64,000 bases of DNA, from the NCBI RefSeq assembly GCF_016808335.1, contig NC_053153.1, forward strand, positions 12,845,033-12,909,032. The letters run 5' to 3'. Below the pieces are notes generated by a model. The model had not been told where the DNA came from. It searched no databases and worked only from the letters and a program-made list of their open reading frames with translations. This stretch comes from Panicum virgatum (taxonomy: Eukaryota > Streptophyta > Magnoliopsida > Poales > Poaceae). Numbering within the stretch: the stretch's first letter is position 1; each line of letters begins with the position of its first letter. Shown here piece by piece: positions 55,101-64,000 of the stretch. A program made the position numbers and the translations under genes.

Positions 55101-56805
55101 CACCCATGATCCACCCCAACAAGCATCCACGCAAGTACCGCTAGTGAAGCATGGTCGCATCTCCAAGGATAATCCAATTGGTCAAATCATTGGTAGTCCT
55201 TCCAAGGGAGTAAGAACTCGCTCCAAGCATGCCTCATTTTGCGAATATTACTCGTTTGTTTCTTGTATTGAACCCACTAGCATAGAGGAAGCACTTGAGG
55301 ACTCGGATTGGGTGATAGCCATGCAAGAAGAATTGAACAACTTCACCTGCAATGAAGTTTGGGTCCTTGAAGCTCCTCCGAAAGATAAGAACATCATCGG
55401 CACTAAGTGGGTCTTTCGGAACAAACAAGATGAACATGGGTTGGTGATACGCAACAAAGTAAGACTTGTGGCAAAAGGGTTCTCTCAAGTCGAAGGTTTG
55501 GATTTTGGTGAAACTTTTGCTCTGGTCGCAAGACTTGAAGCTATCCGCATCCTTCTTGCTTACTCTTCACATCACAATATTAAGTTATATCAAATGGATG
55601 TGAAAAGTGCTTTCTTAAATGGCGTTATTAACGAACTTGTTTATGTTGAGCAACCTCCCGGGTTTGAAGATTCGAGGAATCCTAACCATGTTTATAGGTT
55701 GCACAAGGCACTCTATGGGCTCAAACAAGCTCCAAGGGCTTGGTATGAGAGGCTTCGTGACTTCCTAATCATGCAAGGCTTCAAGATCGGGAGGGTGGAC
55801 ACCACTTTGTTCACAAAAGACGTCAACGGGGATCTTTTCATTTGTCAAATTTATGTTGACGATATTATCTTTGGCTCAACTAATGATTCACTAAGCCATG
55901 AGTTTGCTACCATGATGTCTAGGGAATTCGAGATGTCCATGATCGGCGAATTGACCTTCTTCCTTGATTTTCAAGTCAAACAAATGAAGGAAGGGACATT
56001 CATCCATCAAGAGAAGTATACTAAAGATATATTGAAGAAGTTCAAGATGGATGAATGCAAGCCGATCAGGACACCCATGGCAACCAATGGGCATCTCGAC
56101 TTGGATGTGGATGGTAAACCGATTGATCAATCCCTCTATCGTTCTATGATAGGGTCTTTGCTTTACCTTACCACATCTAGGCCCGATATAATGTTTAGTG
56201 TGTGCTTGTGTGCCCGCTTTCAAGCAAACCCAAAGGAATCACACCTCTCGGCTGTGAATAGGATCCTTCGGTATCTCAAGCACACCCCAAGCATAGGCTT
56301 GTGGTACCCCAAAGGCGCTAGCTTAGATCTCTTGGGATACTCGGATTCGGATTTTGCCGGAAGCCATGTGGATCGCAAGAGTACCTCCGGGGGTTGCCAC
56401 TTGCTTGGGCGTTCTCTAGTTTCTTGGTCGAGTAAGAAGCAAAATTCCGTGGCTTTGTGCACCGCGGAAGCGGAATATATAGCGGCCGGTGCATGTGGTG
56501 CCCAAATCCTATATATGAAGCAAACCCTTTTGGACTTTGGTGTGAAACTAGATAGGATACCACTCCTTTGTGACAATGAAAGTGCCGTAAAAATTGCCAA
56601 AAATCCGGTTCAACACTCTCGCACAAAGCACATTGATATTCGCCATCACTTCTTGCGTGATCACGAAGCCAAAGGAGACATGTCTCTTCAAGGTGTGAGA
56701 TCCGAGGAGCAATTGGTGGATATCTTCACAAAACCATTAGACGAGAGTACTTTTGTAAGGCTAAGGAATGAGTTTAATGTGTTAGATGCGGCAAACGTCA
56801 TGTAA
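52146..56805 (+). pseudogene. copia pol: protease, integrase, RT, RNase H, split by a solo LTR
   Basis: Frame 52146-52867 has the protease LDSGCSQHMTG, the integrase zinc region WHRRIAHIGMSNLKK ... CKACKAG and the first part of the core (LLHMDLFG, VIVDDFSRYTWVMFLG). A solo LTR interrupts at 52868. The frame resumes at 54358 with integrase IRSDNGTEFKN and TYTPQQNGVVERKN. RT has YQMDVKSAFLNG and the catalytic YVDDIIFGS. RNase H follows (YSDSDFAG, SWSSKKQNSVALCTAEAEYI), ending in VDIFTKPL. If the insertion and one duplication are discounted the two halves are in register, and no other stop is seen, so pol was probably intact when the LTR arrived. Confidence 0.92.
52868..54357 (+). mobile_element. 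solo LTR of a related copia element nested in integrase
   Basis: It starts TGTAGCGAAAATGG and ends GGTGATCCTTACA, with a perfect CTAGG duplication (52863-52867 and 54358-54362). It shares the CTATATATACCCC TATA region (about 53528-53541), the CCAACGGCTA block and the CACCGGTTGAACCGATG motifs with the host element's LTRs but is clearly diverged from them. It therefore represents a sister family. Confidence 0.93.
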
Positions 56806-58278
56806 GTTGCCATGTCATATAGAAAAATGCATACATATAGGACACTTGTCTAACCATGGTAAGATAGTGATGAGCAAGGGTTTAGCTAGAGGTGGTGGTA
56901 CACTTGTTTTCCTCTAGGCTTGTAGAAAGGCTCATCATGAAGAAGCTTCCCGTGGGTTCAAACTTGACAAGTAGATCTTAAATTCTTGCTATGCATTTCT
57001 TGTCATATAGATGTGCACTTCATGTTTACCTTTCTTTCGCATGTGGTTGTAGCTTGCACCATCATTGCATGCGTAAGGGTCACAAAGGACATCACTTGAT
57101 GAAAATGAGACTTGTTTCATATACAAGATCTTAATTCATGAAAAGTGAAAAGAGCAAAGTGTTAGGTGCGTTATTGCCTAGTGAGCAATGTCATGATGAG
57201 TTTGAAGCTCTCTATCTTCAATATTCCTATGACAAGGCTCATACATTTTATTTGGCGTTTTGTCTCGCTTTGCGGCTTTCCCTTGTGTTCAAAAAGAAAA
57301 TTATTTAAGCTAGTGTGCTATCCTATTTACTTTGAGGGGTAAAGTCGCCTATGCAAGTCCATTAACTTGAGTTTATTTGAATTTTATAAGTTTATTGGAC
57401 TTAGCATAGAAGAGTGAGCTGAGAGAAGGGTTTTTGGGTTCACCGGTTAAACCGATGTTCAATGGATCTATACCCATCGGTTTAACCGGCGATGCTAAGT
57501 TGTGTCTCAGCTCAGTCAGTTTCAGGCATTCCACCGGCATATGCAAAAGTCAGGACATCGGATCAACCGGCGAACGCAAATACAGATCAGTCCTAGTAAT
57601 CAACCGGCGATTTGATCAATCAACCGGCGAGTTCTTTTTTAGCAGCATCGGTTCAACCGGCGTCCAAATGCAAATTTACGGAGTCTCGGGTGAACTGAAC
57701 CGACGAATTCAACCGGTGTTCAAACCCTACGCATCGGATCAACCGGCGTTAAAGAAATTCGCGGGGCCCACATGTCATATATCTCTCTTGCCCGCGGATG
57801 CCCATCTCACTTCTTTTGCTTTCCCGACTCGACTCGCCGCCGCCGCTCGGTCCGCCTCTCCAGCGCCGCCGCTCGGTCCGCCTCTCCAGCGCCGCCGATC
57901 CACGCCGCCAGCACTGTGCGCTGCCGCCGCTCCACACCACCACTGTGCGCCCGTGCCGCGCCGCCGCGCCACGCCGCCCGTGCGTCCTCTGCACCGCCCG
58001 CACTCCCTCTGCGACGCGTAACCGCCGTCGCCACGCCACGCCGCCGCCACCTGAGTGACACCATCGCCACCACCTGTGCGCAGCACCACTCTGAGCAAGC
58101 CAAGCCGCTCCACATCGTCCACGCAGCGCCGTCTCGCCGCATTGCCTGAGCTCCAACAGCTTTCCACACCTTGCACGCAAGCTGTTCAATAGATTGCCTA
58201 AGCGGCGTCTTGCACTGCTTTCGCGCCGCATACGCGTTCCCACACTCCCGCGCCACGCTCTAGCCACCGCCAGTCGAG
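56806..58278 (+). other. linker between pol and the env-like ORF of the SIRE-type element
   Basis: Non-coding AT-rich DNA to about 57420. Next comes a block (57440-57750) with many CACCGGTTAAACCGATG / CAACCGGCGA motifs like those in the LTRs. Last is a GC-rich leader with a 27-bp tandem repeat (GCCGCTCGGTCCGCCTCTCC, about 57837-57890). Confidence 0.7.
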
Positions 58279-60856
58279 ATGGGTCGCGAGAAGAGAAAGG
58301 GGAAGGAGGTTGTTGTCGAGAAGCCCGTCCGCAAACGGACTCGCGCAGAGAGAGGCCGAGAGGGCCGAGATGGTGGCCAAGGCCGCCAAGGAGCAGGCAT
58401 CAGGCCGTGCTCGCCCGTTCGCGATCAGAGAGCAGCCAGCCAGGGGCAGGGGCAGAGGTCGAGGCATGGGCAGGGTCAGAGGTGCCAGAGCCACCAGGGC
58501 CACTACACAGCAGACCGAGGGTGATACGTCTGAGGGGGAGCCGACAGCTGCAGAGTCAGATCACTCAGTTTCAGATGCAGATTCAGATGCAGCGCAGTCC
58601 GAGCAGACTCAGGGGCAGAGCACACAGGGGTCACCGACTCTACGACGTTCTGGCCGCACTCGGCAGACGTCCCCAGTAGGAGAGTCTTCACCAGCGACCG
58701 AGCGTCGCACTGGACCGAGGACGCGAGGAGGTCACCAGCCACAGGAGCCTCGCAGGTCCGCAGCAGCAACAGCAGCAACTCGTAGAGCCGAGGCCCTAGA
58801 GGCCGAGCACGCAGTGTTCCGTATGGACACTGTTGTGCGTCTGGAGCCAGGTGTGCTGCTCCAGAATTTGACCAAGGCCAATGCGGCAAAGGTCAACAAG
58901 CTCAGGTGGAGTGTTGGGGAGGAGGACTGGTTCCCCGTGACCCGTGACAGCAGGGTCGACCGTAGGTTCTGGACGCTTCTTCAGGCCAGTTTCTACGAGA
59001 CCTACCAGAGGCGGGGCCACAGGATCTTCCCGCACAGAGTGCTTGACTGGGTGTCACTGAGGACAGCCGCAGGGGGAGCAGACGTCAGAGAGCACTTCGC
59101 TCACTTCAGAGGCCTACCCAGGTTACTTCAGATAGAGCAGAACAGATATATCGAGGACTGGGTCAGAGTGTTTTGTGCCACAGCCTGGATCGCTCCCGAG
59201 CGTAGAGCCGTACACTTTGTTTTTGGAGGCCAGGTCTTTGGTCTGTCGATGGCGACGATAGCAGGGATACTTGGAGTTGATTTGGTTGATGTCTCCCTGC
59301 ACGAGATGGTATACGGAGACGCAGATCCACCGCGCAGAGCTATGATTGGCGGGATTGCACCTTCTCACGAGGCGATCTCTCAGTGCTTCCGCTAGCCGTT
59401 TCCAACGTCGTATGCCAGAGTGCCCAGCTTGCTGACCCCAGAGGCGTACGCAGTTCACATGGCCCTCCGGAGGACTCTGTTACCGAGGAGTGGCTACCCA
59501 GAGGGGTTCACTGGCCTGCAGACGCTGCTACCACTTCACATCCTCATTCACGAGCCATTTGATATAGTTGACTTCATTTTGGCTGAGATCGAGGATGTTA
59601 TCACTGACGGGATGGGGGTCGTGCGGCAGTTTCCGTATGCTCACTGGATCAGCTATATATGTTCTATGATAGTGCCAGCTGAGTCACCCGTCAGTGCAGT
59701 GTACCGTCAGGACGAGGCTCCCCGGTTCCCAGTTTACCATCCGACAGCTCCCCAGGACCGGAGGAGGGACAGACAGGCAGAGAGAGCTGCCATGGCACAG
59801 TTGTCGCCTGAGGCACAGGCCCGAGTGGCACAAGAGGATGAGCCACTGCTAGCTGCCGAGGCCCAGCTTCCCGGAGGAGATGATGAGATACACTGGTCTG
59901 AGCATGAGTCAGACTCCTCCGAGGACATCGAGTACTTTCCTGCAGCAACCCCAGCTAGTCACGACCACGAGGCAGGAGGGTCCCGAGAGGCAGCTCCAGA
60001 GTCACCGGCAGCTGCTACTGTTATAGAGTCCCAGGTGACTCAGCCGTCCGAGCTCACCTCTCTTCTTCAGCAGCTTGTTACTCAGCAGAGAGAGGATCGG
60101 ATCGCTCAGGAGGAGGCCAGGAGAGCCCATGAGGCTCAGCTTGCAGCGATACAGAGGGAGGCCGCCCAAGAGCGTGCTGCAGCGGAGGAGCGGTTTGTCG
60201 GACTTATTGATCGAGTATCACAGAGGACAGACGCTCAGTTCCAGCAGATACAGCAGGGCATGATGGCCATGTTCGGGATGATTACTCATCTTTACACTCA
60301 CACCAGACTCGCCCCGCAGCAGCCAGGACAGCCAGGCCTTCAGGGTGTTGGAGCACCTCAGCTTGCAGTCACTCCAGCTCCAGCCCCTACTGCAGCTCCA
60401 GCTACCTCAGCGACACCGGAGACCACTTTCTCGATGTCCGCACTCCTTGGGTCTGCCGGTCGTCCGCTCTTCTCACCACTGCCAGCGACTACACTCTTTC
60501 AGGACTCACCGTCGGCAGTGCAGTCAGTCGCCCTCCCCGTCGTACCACAGACACTACTTTCGGGGGGAGGAGGAGAGGGGTCTCTACTTCAACAGTCGAC
60601 ACAGCCGACAGCTTCAGCACTTACTACTTCAGATGTTGACACATCTTCTGCTGAGCCGGTTACCACTTCTACGGACCCTCTTCCAGGCAGTGCCAGCACG
60701 AGAGCCTCGACAACAGCTACACCCCCAGTCAGTTCAAATCTAGCAGGCAGTTCTGACCAGCAGCTCCCGTCCGTCACCGAGGGTTCACCGTCCGACGACG
60801 ACGACGATGACGACCCGGACTGCTTCCTTGTCGTACCGCGACAGCCGGACCAGTAG
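58279..60856 (+). pseudogene. env-like ORF of the SIRE-type element, interrupted
   Basis: SIRE-lineage copia elements carry an extra ORF downstream of pol, often called env-like; its function is unproven. Here an ATG at 58279 (MGREKRKGKEVVV) runs about 20 codons before a one-base shift is needed to enter the long frame. That frame is open from about 58310, has a single TAG at 59393-59395, and continues to TAG 60854-60856. The N-terminal third is Arg/Gly/Ser/Thr-rich. A conserved globular part follows (FWTLLQASFYETYQRRGHRI, VRVFCATAWIAPERRAVHFV, FGLSMATIAGILGVDLVD), then a Gln/Ala/Glu coiled-coil-like stretch and a Ser/Thr/Pro-rich tail with an Asp run. No signal peptide or clear transmembrane segment is visible, so an envelope role is unsupported by sequence. 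Confidence 0.8.
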
Positions 60857-61154
60857 CTCGCCTTTTTGGTGCTTTGACGCCAAATGGGGAGAGAGTCAGG
60901 GGGAGTTGGAGTCAGGGGGAGGGTAGAGTTAGAGAGAGCTCGTAGTTATCAGGACCTTGATGTTTTTATATCTCATTTGATGTTAATTCATGGATATGTA
61001 AATTTGACGCTTGAGTATGCTGTGGTTCAAGACATATCTATGGATTTCGTTTGAGCCGTTGAGCTCCTTGGTTCTTTTTCGAGTTTGCTTATGTTTATCC
61101 TGTTTTATCTTTCTCGCTCTCTCGTTATTTATGTTTGTGTTGTCATCAATCACC

Positions 61155-61167
61155 AAAAAGGGGGAGA
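61155..61167 (+). other. polypurine tract
   Basis: AAAAAGGGGGAGA ends one base before the downstream LTR, the position used for plus-strand priming. Confidence 0.85.
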
Positions 61168-61168
61168 T

Positions 61169-62853
61169 TGTAAGCATCTAGGCCCTCAAGGTATGTTTCG
61201 GTGATTAATGACAACCATTATTGTGACTAATGAGTTTGTGCAGCTTAATAGATCATTATCGCTCATTTGGTCATATGTCAAAAGAGGCCCCTCAATTTCA
61301 TTATTCAAAAAGGCGATCTCGGTATTCAACTCAATTATATGTCAAGATTAAGGATCTTTCTAATCCTAAGTGTCATAAGCATGAGAAGGACACTTAGGTT
61401 ATTATAGGTTTTATAGTTTTGTAGTGATCGCACTGTTAAGAGGGGTTAAGGCCAAGTAACTTGAGCATGGACATGGTCAATCAAAAATGGATGCACACTA
61501 TGGTCACTCAGGTTCCTAGAAGTTCAAATAAGTGGTTTTCAACTTATATCTCAAGAATATTTGGATTTCATTCAAGACTCAAATCAGAAAAGGCAAAATC
61601 AGAAAAAGTCTTTAACACCGGTTTAACCGACGCTTTCATTTTTCTATACGTCGGTTAAACGAAGTCAGTAGAGTCTGGACAAGTCAATACACCGGTTAAA
61701 CCGACATGTTTGAATTTAACGTCGGTGCATTAGTCCAGAGTTGGTTTTTCCAGGGTGTTTCAAGGTTCTATACACCGGTTAAACCGACGCTGTTTGAATT
61801 GAGACGTCAGTGCAATTGACCAGTGAGATGGTTTTTCTAGGGATTTCTGAAGTTGTACTCACCGGTTAAACCGATGATGGTTTTGAGTTAATGTCGGTGC
61901 ACTTGTCCAGAGACTTGGTTTCTCAGTTGATCAGTGGACAACTACACTCATCGGTTAAACCAATGATACGTCGGTTAATCTGCCCAAGTTGTAACGGCTA
62001 GTTTTCAGAAGGGGCAGTTTACATTCATCGGTTAAACCGACGCTGGCTATTGGAGGATCGTCGGATTAACCGGCGCTACGTAGTTTTCTGGCAGCTTTTC
62101 TCCAACGGCTCTATTCGTGTGAGCTGCCTATATATACCCCTCCAATGGGTCATTTTGCACACTCTTAACACCAGGCAACATTCATACACTCATACATTGT
62201 TGAGAGCCACCTTGAGCTTCATCTTTCACATACTTGTTCATTCAATCAATCAAGAAGCAAGACTAAGGACTTGAGTAGAGAGAAGCTTGTGTGCATCCGT
62301 TCTTGGTGATCGGTTCTTGCTCAAGTGAAGGCCCTAGCTTGTTACTCTTGGTGATTGGCAGCACCTAGGCGATCTTGGTGATTGAAGGTGTTTCTTCTGG
62401 AGCTTGCCAACGATTGTGGGAGCCCGAAGAAGTTTGTACGTGGATTGAGCTCCACCACGCCGGGATGGTGAACGGAGACTCTTAGTGAGCGCCCTCGTCT
62501 CGGTGACTTGGGTGGTGACAAGACTCTTAATGAGTGTCACAACGTGGATTAGGGGTGTGTGCCAACACATCAACACCACGGGGAAAAAAACCGGTTGTCT
62601 CTTGCCCACTCTTTACTTTCAAGCACTTACTTTCATGCAATTATTCATGTGCTTGACCTTATAGATCATAGGTTAGCTCTACCTTGCTTAGTTTCGTATC
62701 TAGTTGTATCTTTGTAAGCTTGTGTAGTTTGCTTAGCTAGCCGGTTGGTGAATTGAGCCTTACTAGTATTGCATAAGTTAAGGTTGCTTTACCTTGTTTT
62801 AGAAATTTGAAAAAGGCCCAATTCACCCCCCTCTTGGTCCATCGATCCTTACA
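61169..62853 (+). repeat. second LTR of the SIRE-type array
   Basis: Same ends and length as the 5' LTR. The CACCGGTTAAACCGACG motif array is conserved with a few substitutions. Confidence 0.93.
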
Positions 62854-63002
62854 ATTGGTATCAGAGTCTCGTTGCTCATTTGGATCATTAGACTTCACCG
62901 CCTAGAGCTATGGCCAAGATGGGTGGTTCGCCGCCTCACTTCGAGGGTAAGAACTTTGCCTATTGGAAAGTTCGCATGGCCGCATACCTTATGCGATTGC
63001 CC
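62854..63002 (+). pseudogene. truncated second internal region (PBS plus start of gag)
   Basis: It repeats 49961-50114 with about five differences: PBS, leader and the first ~35 codons of gag from ATG 62910. It includes the same ACCTTATGCGATTGCC sequence that puts the 5' gag start out of frame. The match ends at 63002, where unrelated DNA begins. Confidence 0.9.
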
Positions 63003-63311
63003 TCGCTACCGGGCTGCTTCTGGCTGCTGTGGGATGCTGCTGCCGTTCGGCTGCTAGGCTGATATGGGGGAGGGGGAGGTGTGGCTGCTAGGCTGCTGCG
63101 GGATGCTCGCTGCTGCTGCTACAGCCAAGAGCAGCAGCCTCTTTACCAGCCGAACACGGTGTATAAACAGTGGCGGCCACCGGCGGTTCAGTGAATAGAT
63201 CTCCCCAATTCCAGGGGTGATCGTGCTACTGCTACGACTAAGAGCGAAGAGGCGGACGATGGGACGAGACACCCATCGCCATCAGGGCGCCTGGAAGGGC
63301 AAATCGATGAC
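63003..63311. other. likely MITE fragment and unassigned DNA
   Basis: GGCTGCT/AGCAGCC words face each other (63010-63060 and 63085-63145), and GCAGCAGCCTCTTTACCAG plus CCGAACACGG (63128-63160) matches the TIR style of a common grass MITE. The left end appears cut at the retroelement junction. Confidence 0.35.
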
Positions 63312-63575
63312 GGGCCGTGTTTGGTTGTGGGGTGAAAAAAATTTCACCCTATTTTGACCACTGATTACGAGTATTAAATAAAGTCTAATTACAAAACCAC
63401 CTCCATAACTCCCGTGTAAATCGCGAAACGAATTTAACGAGGCCTTTGACGCGCAATTAGAAGATGGTTACTGTAGCATCACTGTAGCAAATCATCAATT
63501 AATTACTGTCATTAGATTCGTCTCGAAAAGTTACACCGTCCATGAAAACGTGCGCGAAATTTACCAAACACAGCC
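63312..63575. mobile_element. MITE with GGCCGTGTTTGGT TIRs
   Basis: The left end GGGCCGTGTTTGGT pairs with the right end ACCAAACACAGCC. The interior carries CCTTTGACGCGCAATTAG, TTACTGTAGCATCACTGTAG and TCATTAGATTCGTCTC, the same family as 16841-17105. Confidence 0.8.
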
Positions 63576-64000
63576 ACCATTTGATTGATAGGTCTCAGCG
63601 GCGGCCTGCGTAGCGTGCGCCAGTCTCCCGCCGGTAGCGCGCCGGCAGCCGCAGCGCGCTGCAGGGGGGCTGTGGCATCATTGCTTGCGAGCTGGCCAGA
63701 CCAGACGCCCCGATGGCGACAGAGCGAGACCTCTCGCCCCCGACCGCGGATCTCCTGCGAAGATTTTGCGCCGGACTCCAGGCGCCGCGCCGCAACGCAC
63801 CGCACCGCCGGCGCGGGGGCTGCCCGCACGGCCTGGGGCCTCCCGTGACGTGCCCACACTCCTTTAGAATCAATGACGCGTGGGGTCATAACAGAAGTGG
63901 GACCACATGCCAGCCGCACAAGCAGGTTCGTAGGCGTCGTTACGGCTTCGGCTTTGTTTTCCATCCGCAGCCCCCAGCGGCCCAGCCCCCCACACCACCC
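63576..64000. other. GC-rich end of window, unassigned
   Basis: Frames are open on both strands but have no recognisable domain. It could be the edge of a gene that continues beyond the window. Confidence 0.3.

Larger units (their letters stand above)
48276..63002 (+). mobile_element. SIRE-type Ty1/copia retrotransposon, tandem LTR array (LTR-internal-LTR-truncated internal)
   Basis: The 5' LTR (48276-49960), PBS, gag with two zinc knuckles, pol in copia order (protease, integrase, RT, RNase H), a large env-like ORF after pol, PPT and second LTR (61169-62853) define a SIRE/Maximus-type element. Instead of a target duplication, the second LTR is followed by another PBS and the first ~140 bp of gag, ending abruptly at 63002. 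Unequal recombination between related copies, followed by truncation, is the likely history. The two LTRs have the same length (1685 bp) and differ, by my eye count, at roughly 40-45 sites. Confidence 0.92.

Noticed and set aside
57749..58267. Overlapping frames in the GC-rich leader before the env-like ORF
   Set aside because: They are low-complexity Arg/Ala/Pro products of tandem repeats. The position fits a retroelement leader.
63512..63964. 150-codon minus-strand frame at the window end
   Set aside because: It overlaps the MITE terminus and has no recognisable domain. It may be chance in GC-rich DNA.

Overview
The window is a piece of a grass (Poaceae) nuclear chromosome, probably panicoid. 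This rests on GC-rich, intron-containing plant genes with TATA boxes, grass-type MITEs (TIRs such as GGCCGTGTTTGG and GTTTAGATC), CACTA elements with dense subterminal repeats, Helitrons, hAT elements, and Tat-type gypsy and SIRE-type copia retrotransposons. There is no sign of prokaryotic or organellar DNA, rRNA, tRNA or CRISPR. The species assignment is inference.

Layout. 1-0.6 kb: a small predicted membrane protein gene, followed by a MITE. 1.2-3.2 kb: a complete non-autonomous CACTA element (TSD AAT). 3.2-7.6 kb: AT-rich intergenic DNA with a likely SINE remnant, a diverged tandem duplication and a short Helitron. 7.6-11.1 kb: a multi-exon gene for a protein of 28-residue repeats with a C-terminal membrane helix; a solo LTR sits in its third intron and two frameshifts make its status doubtful. 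11.3-13.6 kb: Stowaway and other MITEs and a Helitron 3' end. 14.0-18.9 kb: a relic of a UBC23/UBC24(PHO2)-like E2 ubiquitin-conjugating enzyme gene, with a CACTA remnant and two MITEs inside coding exons but an intact catalytic UBC exon. 19-23.6 kb: repeats, including a solo LTR (TSD GTATA).

23.6-31.4 kb: a decayed Tat-lineage Ty3/gypsy element with 5' LTR, gag, protease, RT, two RNase H regions and integrase, carrying several stops and frameshifts and no visible 3' LTR. 31.7 and 37.5 kb: two short relics that look like NLR (disease-resistance protein) pieces. 33.6-35.0 kb, minus strand: a BAHD acyltransferase resembling rice tryptamine/putrescine hydroxycinnamoyltransferases, with one frameshift. 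36.7-37.1 kb: a retroposed fragment with a 17-bp TSD. 41.5-44.6 kb: GC-rich duplicated segments sharing a perfect 12-bp-stem hairpin. 45.0-46.25 kb: a hAT element with an 8-bp TSD that carries a broken NLR coiled-coil exon.

48.3-63.0 kb: a SIRE-type Ty1/copia element (5' LTR, two-knuckle gag, pol, env-like ORF, PPT, LTR). A related solo LTR is nested exactly inside its integrase. A second PBS and truncated gag start follow the downstream LTR, so the locus is a recombinant LTR-internal-LTR-internal array. 63.0-64.0 kb holds MITE sequence and unassigned GC-rich DNA.

Function. The host genes do not form a pathway or operon. The dominant theme is nested transposition: mobile elements have landed inside or captured parts of host genes. 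I found no convincing evidence for a wholly new molecular system. The most unusual items are the NLR-carrying hAT element, the E2 gene broken by three insertions in exons, the repeat-protein gene open in several frames, and the copia array whose two gag starts share one frameshift.
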